Shown here piece by piece: positions 1 through 5,218 of a DNA stretch of 9,129 bases. Each line of letters begins with the position of its first letter. Within the stretch, counting starts at the first letter, position 1. A model generated the notes under the pieces. The model saw only the letters and a list, made by a program, of their open reading frames with translations, was not told the DNA's origin and did not search any database. The stretch is taken from assembly GCA_028289805.1 (NCBI GenBank), contig JANQNI010000188.1:1-9129 (forward strand), given 5' to 3'. The position numbers and the translations under genes are program-made. Source of the DNA: Thermoplasmatota archaeon. Its GTDB lineage: Archaea > Thermoplasmatota > E2 > JACPAO01 > JAHFTW01.

Positions 1-1226
1 CCGCTGCTCGTGGACGCCTCCTTGGGGGGCGCGGGGGCCTCGGCCTGCGGGGCCGCGGCGGCCACGTCGGCGGCGGTCGCCTTGCCGGCCTTGACGGCGC
101 GCTCGGCGGCGGCCTGGCGGTCGGCGTCGAGGGTGTCCTGGACGGGCACGAGCCACTTCATTCCGGCGAGGCCGCGGCTCTTGGCCTCCTTGATGAGGGC
201 GTCGACGTTGCTGCGCCAGTCGCCCACGATGCCCAGGTCCGCGTACTGGAAGATCTGCGCGTTGGGGTCGTTGTTGATGGCCAGCACCGTGCCGGCCTCC
301 TTCATGCCCTCGATGTGCTGGATGGCGCCACTGACGCCGACAGCGACGTAGAACTTGGGCCGCACGGAGAGGCCGGTCTGACCGATCTGCTGGCCGCGGG
401 GCACCCAACCCTTGTCGCACACGGGGCGCGTGGCGGCGAGCTTGCCGCCCAGGGCGTCCGCGAGCTCCTGGCACTTCTCGATGCCCTCGGGGCCACCGAC
501 GCCGAGGCCGACGCCCACCAGGACGTCCGCCTTCGTGATGTCGACCTTGCCCTCGTCCACGTAGTAGTCGAGCACCTGCGCGGCGTACGTGTTGCCGTCG
601 AGGAAGGAGACGTCGATCTCCTCCACCTCGCCCACGCGGCCGGCGTCGGCCTCCAGGGGCACGAAGATGCCGGGGCGCGCCGTGGCCATCTGGGGCCGGT
701 GGCGGTCGCAGCGGATCGTGGCCAGCATCTTGCCGCCGAAGGCGGGGCGCCGGGCCAGCAGCTCGCCGTTGTGGGCGTCCACGTCCAGCTCCGTGCAGTC
801 CGCCGTCATGCCGGCGTCAATTTTGACGGCGACGCGGCTGCTGACGTCGCGGCCGGTGTGGGTGGCGCCGATGAGGACGACCTCCGGCTTGCGCTCCTTG
901 ACCAGGCGCACCAGCACGTCGGTGCTGGGGCGGGCCAGGGGCGTCTTGAGGATGGGGTTGGCGGCGACGATGACCTTGTCGGCACCGTGGGCGATGAGGG
1001 ACTGCGGCATGTCGCCGGGCGACTCGCACAGCAGCACCGCCGTGACCTCGGTGCCGAGCTTCTCGGCCATGGGGCGGGCGGCGCCCAGCAGCTCCAGCGT
1101 CACGTCCTGGACGGAGTCCTGGCGCTGCTCCACGATGACCCAGACCCCCTTGTAGGCGTCCAGGTCCGCGTCCGCGGCCGGGTGTAGCTCGATGGCGTCG
1201 TAGCGGCTCTTCCTGCCGAAGGCCAT
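1..1226 (-). CDS. fixB: Electron transfer flavoprotein alpha subunit (FixB/EtfA), C-terminus cut by window edge
   Basis: This is the FAD-carrying alpha subunit of an electron transfer flavoprotein. It pairs with the FixA product just upstream and hands electrons to FixC. 408 codons are visible with no stop. Domain I spans about residues 27-200. The FAD domain, about 232-345, has the family signature: DKGWVPRGQQIGQTG near 271-285, VAVGVSGAIQH near 294-304, and INNDPNAQIFQYADLGIVGD at 317-336. After residue 365 the protein continues as an Ala/Pro-rich tail of at least 40 residues that leaves the window. EtfA proteins usually end soon after the FAD domain, so this tail is unusual and its end is unknown. 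The ATG follows the fixA stop after a single base and has a strong ribosome binding site inside the fixA end, so the genes are co-transcribed. Function is firm; whether this ETF bifurcates electrons is not decided. Confidence 0.95.
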   Translation of the reverse strand, partial: MAFGRKSRYDAIELHPAADADLDAYKGVWVIVEQRQDSVQDVTLELLGAARPMAEKLGTEVTAVLLCESPGDMPQSLIAHGADKVIVAANPILKTPLARPSTDVLVRLVKERKPEVVLIGATHTGRDVSSRVAVKIDAGMTADCTELDVDAHNGELLARRPAFGGKMLATIRCDRHRPQMATARPGIFVPLEADAGRVGEVEEIDVSFLDGNTYAAQVLDYYVDEGKVDITKADVLVGVGLGVGGPEGIEKCQELADALGGKLAATRPVCDKGWVPRGQQIGQTGLSVRPKFYVAVGVSGAIQHIEGMKEAGTVLAINNDPNAQIFQYADLGIVGDWRSNVDALIKEAKSRGLAGMKWLVPVQDTLDADRQAAAERAVKAGKATAADVAAAAPQAEAPAPPKEASTSS

Positions 1227-1227
1227 G

Positions 1228-2070
1228 CTAGGCACCTCCCACGACGACCTTGCGCTCGAACAACTCGTCCACGGCGTCCTTGGCGCCGCCGAGGGTCTTG
1301 CAGTCCCGCTCGTCGCCGCTGCTGATGTCCACCTTGCCCACGATGGTCGGGGAGCCCTTCAGGCCCACCCACGTCGGCTCCTGGATGTCCGTCAGGTCTC
1401 CGAGGTTCCAGACGACCAGTTCGGTGTCGATGCCGCGCAGCTTGCCGTTGAGCGAGGCGAGGCGAGGCGTGTTGATGCCCAGCTCGCACGTGACGCAGGC
1501 GGGCAGGGGGAGCTTCAGCACCTCGTGGCCGCCACCGATGGAGCGCAGCGCCTTGCACTCCCCGGTCTTGGGGTCGTACTCGAGGCTGTGGATGTACGTC
1601 GCCTGGTCCGTGTCCAGGTGGCCGGCCACGCCGGGACCCACCTGGCCCGTGGACGCGTCCGTGGTCTCCTCTCCGAAGAGGATCAGGTCCACGTCGCCGA
1701 ACTCGCGGCTGATGCGCTTGATGCCCGCCGCCAGCGTCAGGCTGGTGGGGTACGTGTCGGCGCCCGCGAAGGCACGGTCCGTGATCAGCACGCCGCGGTC
1801 GGCGCCGCGCGCCACGGTCTCCCGCAGCATCACGTCGAAGAACGGCGGCCCCATCGTGACGACGGTCACCTGGGCGCCCACCCGGTCCTTGAGGTGGAGG
1901 GCGAGCTCGAAGGCGTTCTCGTCCGGGGGGTTGATGATGTTCTTGACCTTGCTCCGGTCGAGGGTCTTCTTGACCGGGTCGATGGTCAGGTCCGTGGCGT
2001 CGGGGGTCATCTTCATGCACACGGCGACGTGGATGGGACGACCGAGCTTGGAATCGTTGACAGTCGGCAT
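1228..2070 (-). CDS. fixA: Electron transfer flavoprotein beta subunit (FixA/EtfB)
   Basis: 280 residues, beta subunit of the ETF heterodimer, which binds AMP (in ordinary ETFs) or a second FAD (in bifurcating ones). Visible family motifs are VAVCMKMTPD near the N-terminus (15-24), TMGPP (72-76), DRAFAGADTYPTS (98-110), GEETTDASTGQVGPGVAGHL (133-152, nucleotide-binding loop), and the ETF-beta signature around IGGGHEVLKLPLPACVT (178-194). The frame stays open up to 2220, but that part overlaps fixX in another phase and its translation is Arg/His-rich shadow. The ATG at 2070 is chosen because it lies 5 nt after the fixX stop, has GGTGAT 4 nt upstream, and gives the usual family N-terminus. Its stop is one base before the fixB start. 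Function firm; bifurcating versus non-bifurcating type not resolved. Confidence 0.95.
   Translation of the reverse strand: MPTVNDSKLGRPIHVAVCMKMTPDATDLTIDPVKKTLDRSKVKNIINPPDENAFELALHLKDRVGAQVTVVTMGPPFFDVMLRETVARGADRGVLITDRAFAGADTYPTSLTLAAGIKRISREFGDVDLILFGEETTDASTGQVGPGVAGHLDTDQATYIHSLEYDPKTGECKALRSIGGGHEVLKLPLPACVTCELGINTPRLASLNGKLRGIDTELVVWNLGDLTDIQEPTWVGLKGSPTIVGKVDISSGDERDCKTLGGAKDAVDELFERKVVVGGA
1233..1240 (-). promoter_or_regulatory. Ribosome binding site of fixB
   Basis: On the minus strand GGGAGGTG lies 6 nt before the fixB ATG, inside the last codons of fixA. It is a near-perfect Shine-Dalgarno match and fixes the fixB start at 1226. It contrasts with the first genes of transcripts in this window, which look leaderless or nearly so. 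Confidence 0.8.
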
Positions 2071-2074
2071 GAGA

Positions 2075-2080
2075 ATCACC
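2075..2080 (-). promoter_or_regulatory. Ribosome binding site of fixA
   Basis: GGTGAT on the minus strand lies 4 nt before the fixA ATG and overlaps the fixX stop codon. It supports the start at 2070 over the upstream open frame and implies translational coupling with fixX. Confidence 0.6.
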
Positions 2081-2366
2081 CGTAGCGGTAGTTCACCCCG
2101 AAGTTCCCGCGCGGGTTGTACCACGTCACGGAACCGGGCGTGCAGACGATGTCGCACGTGCCGCACTCGACGCAGTCCTCGTAGGTGAACTTCATGCGCC
2201 CGTCGATCTTCTCGAAGCACTGCGCGGGGCAGGCGTTCATGCAGTTCTCGTGGGGGCAGGTGACGCAGATGTCCTCGTCGATGGTGATGTGGGCGTGCTC
2301 CTCGGCGTCGGTGATGAACTTGGTCGATCCGAGCCGGGCCTTGACGTTCACGAGTGAGTCTTGCAT
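2076..2366 (-). CDS. fixX: Ferredoxin-like protein FixX, partner of FixC
   Basis: 96 residues with two Cys-rich cluster motifs. The first uses C34, C37, C42, C46 and possibly C50 (CVTCPHENCMNACPAQC). The second is C65-x2-C68-x2-C71-x3-C75 (CVECGTCDIVC). This is the FixX family, which corresponds to the iron-sulfur domain fused to the C-terminus of mitochondrial ETF:quinone oxidoreductase and carries electrons between FixC flavin and quinone. All cysteines of both motifs are present, so two clusters seem possible. The ATG at 2366 shares its A with the TGA stop of fixC (TGATG), a classic coupled junction. The frame is also open upstream to 2684, but that part lies antisense-free over fixC in another phase and is a shadow. 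The C-terminal NPRGNFGVNYRYG resembles the conserved end of the family. Confidence 0.94.
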   Translation of the reverse strand: MQDSLVNVKARLGSTKFITDAEEHAHITIDEDICVTCPHENCMNACPAQCFEKIDGRMKFTYEDCVECGTCDIVCTPGSVTWYNPRGNFGVNYRYG

Positions 2367-3676
2367 CAGAGGTTCGCCCCCGCAGTGAGTGCGTCGGTCA
2401 TGAGTTCGCGCTTGCTGACACCGGACGCCTTCATGGCGTCGGTGAGGTGGGCGCGCATCTTCTTCTTGGGTCCGTCGGCGGTGAGGATGCCGCGGAACAT
2501 GTTGGACAGGAAGTCCGGGTACTTGCTGAACATGCGAGGGTTCCAGAGCGCCTTGCTGACGTTCTTGAAGCGCTCGAAGTCGCCCATGACGCCGGTCTTG
2601 TGCAGGAGCTTCTCGTAGTGGCTCAGGGTGACGGCGCTGAAGTCGTTCTTCCCGACGGCGTGGACGACGGCGTCGGCGGCGCAAACACCGCTGCGCACGG
2701 CGTAGTTCATCCCCTGGATGACGATGCCGTTGCTGAAGCAGAATCCGGCGGCGTCGCCCACCACGAGGGCGCCGTCGGCGCTCAGTTCGCTGAAGGCCTG
2801 GTAGCCGCCCTCGGGCACGAGGTGGGCGCCGTACTCGACCAGTTCAGCGCCGTGGGTGAGCTTCTGGACGTAGGGGTGGAGGCGGAACTGCTCCATGATG
2901 TCGTGGGTGCTCAGGGTGTTGCCCTTCTCCTGGGGCAACGTGGCGAGGTTGACCACGACGCCGAGGCTGAGGGTGTCCTCGTTGGTGTAGATGAAACCGC
3001 CGGCCATGACGCCGTCGTCGCGGCCCAGGACGTACTCGCCGGCCATGCCGCCGTCCTCGCCGATGTGGAAGCGGTCCTCCATGACGGCCTTGTCCAGCTT
3101 CAGCACCTCCTTGACGCCGAGGGCGTAGTGGTGCTCGTCGAGCTTCTTCTGGCCGTGGCGCAGGTCGCCGGAGAGGGTGAGGCGGCTGTTGGCGCCGTCG
3201 GCGACGATGACCACGTCGGCCGTGGTGACCTCGCCGCCGGCGACGACGCCGCGCACGACGCCGTTCTCCTTGTAGAGGTCCTCGACGTGGACGCCGGTGA
3301 CGACGGTGACGCCGGCCTCCTGGCACTTCTTGAGCAGGTAGGCGTCGGTCTTGGCGCGCAGGACCGCGTAGCCGACCGTGTCCTCCTTCATGCTCTCGTC
3401 GTGGTAGTCGACGACGAAGGCACTCTCGGCGCCCAGGAAGCCGACCTTCTTGTTGGAGACGGGCCGCTCGACGGGCATCTCCTCCTTCCAGTCGGGAATC
3501 AGTTCGGCCCAGTCGTCTCCCCAGAGGATGCCCCCGGAGAGGTTCTTGGCGCCGCCCTCGTCGGCGCGCTCGACGAGCAGCACGTCCACGCCCTTCTGGC
3601 GAAGGCGCAGGGCCGCCGCGCAACCGGCCATGCCGGCGCCGACGACGATGCACGGGAATCGGGACTTCGTCACCAC
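2366..3676 (-). CDS. fixC: FixC, ETF:quinone oxidoreductase-like FAD protein
   Basis: 436 residues of the FixC / geranylgeranyl-reductase-like flavoprotein family. It takes electrons from the FixAB flavoprotein and, with FixX, reduces membrane quinone. The N-terminal dinucleotide fold is clear: VVGAGMAGCAAALRLRQKG (11-29) with the ribose-binding Glu36. The DG motif is VADGANSRL (158-166) and the second FAD motif is VVGDAAGFCFSNG (305-317), followed by IQGMNYAVRSG (320-330). The length fits stand-alone FixC and is much shorter than the fused mitochondrial enzyme, in agreement with the separate fixX. There is no ATG near the N-terminus; two consecutive GTG codons (3676 and 3673) are the only sensible starts. 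GAGG lies 4 nt before the first and 7 nt before the second, so the second may be the real one. It is the first gene of the operon and follows a TATA-like box. Confidence 0.94.
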   Translation of the reverse strand: MVTKSRFPCIVVGAGMAGCAAALRLRQKGVDVLLVERADEGGAKNLSGGILWGDDWAELIPDWKEEMPVERPVSNKKVGFLGAESAFVVDYHDESMKEDTVGYAVLRAKTDAYLLKKCQEAGVTVVTGVHVEDLYKENGVVRGVVAGGEVTTADVVIVADGANSRLTLSGDLRHGQKKLDEHHYALGVKEVLKLDKAVMEDRFHIGEDGGMAGEYVLGRDDGVMAGGFIYTNEDTLSLGVVVNLATLPQEKGNTLSTHDIMEQFRLHPYVQKLTHGAELVEYGAHLVPEGGYQAFSELSADGALVVGDAAGFCFSNGIVIQGMNYAVRSGVCAADAVVHAVGKNDFSAVTLSHYEKLLHKTGVMGDFERFKNVSKALWNPRMFSKYPDFLSNMFRGILTADGPKKKMRAHLTDAMKASGVSKRELMTDALTAGANL

Positions 3677-3706
3677 GGTGCCTCGGTCGGCGCGAGAAGG
3701 GGGGGT

Positions 3707-3714
3707 GTTATAGG
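3707..3714 (-). promoter_or_regulatory. TATA-like box of the fixCXAB operon
   Basis: CCTATAAC on the minus strand, after a CACCC run, is the most TATA-like element in this spacer. Transcription would be expected about 26-27 nt downstream, near 3683, giving a leader of about 7-10 nt before the GTG pair. That leaves room for a GAGG. This promoter would drive all four fix genes. Confidence 0.55.
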
Positions 3715-3745
3715 GGTGACGGGAAGGAAGTAGGGTTCAGTCGGC

Positions 3746-3964
3746 TCAGTCGTACGGGCTGCCGACTGCATCGTGCTCTTCTAGCGGGTAGGCGGATCTG
3801 GCGGCTTCTCCTGGGGTGAGGGGGGTTCCGCAGTTCTCGCAGGGCGGCGCGGCTCCAGCCCGCAACCGGTCCAAGAGGCCGTCCGTGTGGACGTACGTCT
3901 CGGAGGTCTGAACTTCGCACGCTGGGCACGTCAAGGTGGTTGTCACAACATCAGGATGATGCAT
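3746..3964 (-). CDS. Small zinc-ribbon protein, function unknown
   Basis: 72 residues. Two Cys pairs, C13-P-A-C16 and C42-E-N-C45, are spaced like the knuckles of a zinc ribbon, so one structural zinc is likely. No other domain, signal peptide or membrane segment is seen; the C-terminus is short and acidic. The ATG at 3964 has no Shine-Dalgarno sequence but lies about 29 nt after a TTTAT box, fitting leaderless or near-leaderless translation. Another frame of similar length (3708-3929) covers the same stretch but gives an Arg/Pro/Ser-rich peptide without cysteine pairs. The gene sits between the FKBP gene and the fix operon with its own promoter, so its place says little about its job. Small archaeal zinc ribbons include transcription and ribosome-associated factors, but nothing here points to one of these. 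Confidence 0.75.
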   Translation of the reverse strand: MHHPDVVTTTLTCPACEVQTSETYVHTDGLLDRLRAGAAPPCENCGTPLTPGEAARSAYPLEEHDAVGSPYD

Positions 3965-3988
3965 ACCAAGAGACTTGGGGGGAGGAGG

Positions 3989-3998
3989 AGATAAAGGG
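3989..3998 (-). promoter_or_regulatory. TATA-like box of the zinc-ribbon gene
   Basis: CCCTTTATCT on the minus strand, with its centre about 29 nt before the ATG at 3964. It is preceded by CGACC, which resembles the CACC/CAAC seen before several other boxes here and might be part of the TFB-binding element. The spacing predicts a leader of zero to three bases. Confidence 0.5.
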
Positions 3999-4012
3999 GT
4001 CGGCCCGTAGGC

Positions 4013-4729
4013 CTACTCTTCCTCGTGGCTGTGCGCCACGGCCTTGGCCTCGTCGCCGGGGTAGGTCTCGATGAGGCGGATGGTCTTGTCGAAGCCGGCG
4101 GCGCCGCGCAGGTCCGTCAGGACGCGGAACTTGTGCATGGCCCACTGCTGGTCGAACTTGGCCTGGTCGGGGATGGTCAGGTCGATGCTGTCGTCCTGGA
4201 CGTCGACCTCGTAGCCGCCGACGGGGAACAGGTTCTCGAGGACGGCGTGGACCTTCTCGGTGGCGTCGGTGATGACGGCCTGGGGGACGATGTCGTAGCG
4301 CAGGGTCTTGCCGGCCAGGTCGTGGTTCATGTCGAGGCGGACGCGGCCGCCGGCGACGCGGGTGATGACGCCGCGCTCGCCCTGGAAGTTCAGCTCCAGG
4401 CCGACCTGGGGCTGAATTTTTTGCTTGCGGAACTGCGCCATGGGCACGTCCTTGACCTTGGCGGGGTCGCGCTCGCCGTAGGCGTCGCCGGGAGCGATGG
4501 TGACGGTCTGGGGCTCCTTGGCGTCGCCGTGCTCCAGGAGGAAGTTCTCCAGGCCGGGGATGACCTGCTTACGGCCCAGGACGATGGTCAGGGGCTTGTA
4601 CTGCTTGCGGTCGTTGTGGATGCCCTGCTCGTTGGCCACCGCCTCGATGCTGGTGTCGAGGGGCTTCTTCTCCTCGTCGATGTAGAGGGTGTAGTCGAAG
4701 CGCAGGACGTCTCCTTCCTGGAGGCTCAT
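4013..4729 (-). CDS. FKBP-type peptidyl-prolyl isomerase, long archaeal SlyD-like form
   Basis: 238 residues. The N-terminal FKBP half (about 1-88) holds GDVLRFDYTLYIDEEKKPLD (6-25) and GRKQVIPGLE (52-61), then APGDAYGERDPAKV (79-92). An insert-in-flap domain follows, about 89-130. The FKBP fold closes with MNHDLAGKTLRYDI (134-147), the usual SlyD-type end. A further C-terminal domain of about 80 residues matches the long archaeal FKBPs (26-28 kDa). The flap insert gives chaperone activity in this family, so the likely job is cytoplasmic protein folding and proline isomerisation. No cysteine and no signal peptide are present. The tail AVAHSHEEE is a very short echo of the His-rich metal-binding tail of bacterial SlyD, too short to infer metal binding. 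The ATG at 4729 has no good Shine-Dalgarno sequence and lies 26 nt after a CTTTTG box, so translation is probably leaderless. Confidence 0.95.
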   Translation of the reverse strand: MSLQEGDVLRFDYTLYIDEEKKPLDTSIEAVANEQGIHNDRKQYKPLTIVLGRKQVIPGLENFLLEHGDAKEPQTVTIAPGDAYGERDPAKVKDVPMAQFRKQKIQPQVGLELNFQGERGVITRVAGGRVRLDMNHDLAGKTLRYDIVPQAVITDATEKVHAVLENLFPVGGYEVDVQDDSIDLTIPDQAKFDQQWAMHKFRVLTDLRGAAGFDKTIRLIETYPGDEAKAVAHSHEEE

Positions 4730-4751
4730 GGCTGCGCCGAGTCGGTGGGCG

Positions 4752-4758
4752 CCAAAAG
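4752..4758 (-). promoter_or_regulatory. TATA-like box of the FKBP gene
   Basis: CTTTTGG on the minus strand, preceded by CCAACG, is centred 26 nt before the FKBP ATG in a spacer of only 36 nt. It supports an independent, leaderless transcript although the upstream membrane-protein gene is so close. Confidence 0.55.
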
Positions 4759-4765
4759 CGTTGGC

Positions 4766-5173
4766 CTACTCCCGGTCGCAGCCGGTCGGGCTCTGGTGGA
4801 AGGTGTCCCAGATGCACTGGCCGCCCTCGACCTCCCAGATGCTGGTGCGCTCCGACTGGATGCGGTAGCGCACGAAGTTGTCGCGCTGGACGAGGAAGCA
4901 CTGGTCCGCGGGGACGTCCTGGAGGGTGTGCTCGATGCCGAAGAGCTTGGTCTTGACGGTGATGGTGTTGCCAGACTGCGCCACGCCGAACAGGCCCCCG
5001 CCGGGGGTGCTGCCGCCGCAGTCCTTGTCGATGACGGTCGCCTCCACGGCGAAGTCGGAGGCGTACAGGATGCCCCCCGTGGCGGCGAGGGCGCCGACGA
5101 GGCCGCCGACGCTGATGAGGGCCCACGCGATGAGGCCGAGGGCGCGTTCGTCCGAGCGCAGGCTCCGGGTCAC
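4766..5173 (-). CDS. Single-pass membrane protein with exported Cys-containing domain, function unknown
   Basis: 135 residues with no family I recognise. A short basic N-terminus (MTRSLRSDER) is followed by one hydrophobic segment at about 11-38, so the protein should be anchored with the larger part outside. The outer part alternates hydrophobic and polar residues (for example NTITVKTKLFG at 69-79 and VRYRIQSERTSIWEVEGG at 101-118), which suggests beta strands. It has four cysteines, C52, C92, C120 and C132, an even number that would allow two disulfides outside the cell. The start is GTG at 5173; no ATG gives a comparable product, and a weak TATA-like CTTCAAG lies about 28 nt upstream. Codon use has G/C in the third position like its neighbours, supporting a real gene. 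It sits between rli1 and the FKBP gene on the same strand. Confidence 0.75.
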   Translation of the reverse strand: MTRSLRSDERALGLIAWALISVGGLVGALAATGGILYASDFAVEATVIDKDCGGSTPGGGLFGVAQSGNTITVKTKLFGIEHTLQDVPADQCFLVQRDNFVRYRIQSERTSIWEVEGGQCIWDTFHQSPTGCDRE

Positions 5174-5197
5174 GGGTCGGCGAGGCTGGGGTGGGGG

Positions 5198-5205
5198 CTT
5201 GAAGG
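5198..5205 (-). promoter_or_regulatory. Possible weak TATA-like box of the membrane-protein gene
   Basis: CCTTCAAG after CAA, centred about 28 nt before the GTG at 5173 and within the 45-nt gap after rli1. The match is poor by itself and rests on spacing like that of neighbouring genes. Readthrough from rli1 is an alternative. Confidence 0.3.
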
Positions 5206-5218
5206 TTGTCGCTGCCGG

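Noticed and set aside
315..1187. Plus-strand open frame opposite fixB
   Set aside because: Antisense shadow of a well-supported ETF alpha gene, low-complexity composition with no domain.
1225..2085. Plus-strand open frame opposite fixA
   Set aside because: Antisense shadow of the ETF beta gene, no recognisable motif.
2071..2220. N-terminal extension of fixA
   Set aside because: Overlaps the cluster-binding end of fixX, the translation is Arg/His-rich, and a good start with ribosome binding site lies at 2070.
2367..2684. N-terminal extension of fixX
   Set aside because: Overlaps the C-terminal part of fixC in another frame, is Arg-rich, and the coupled TGATG junction gives a natural start at 2366.
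2354..3733. Plus-strand 459-codon open frame opposite fixC
   Set aside because: Antisense shadow of fixC, which has clear FAD-binding motifs; the product is Val/Asp/Gly/Leu-rich without domains.
3708..3929. Alternative 73-codon minus-strand frame over the zinc-ribbon gene
   Set aside because: Lacks paired cysteines and has Arg/Pro/Ser-rich composition; the other frame has a promoter at the right distance and two CxxC motifs.
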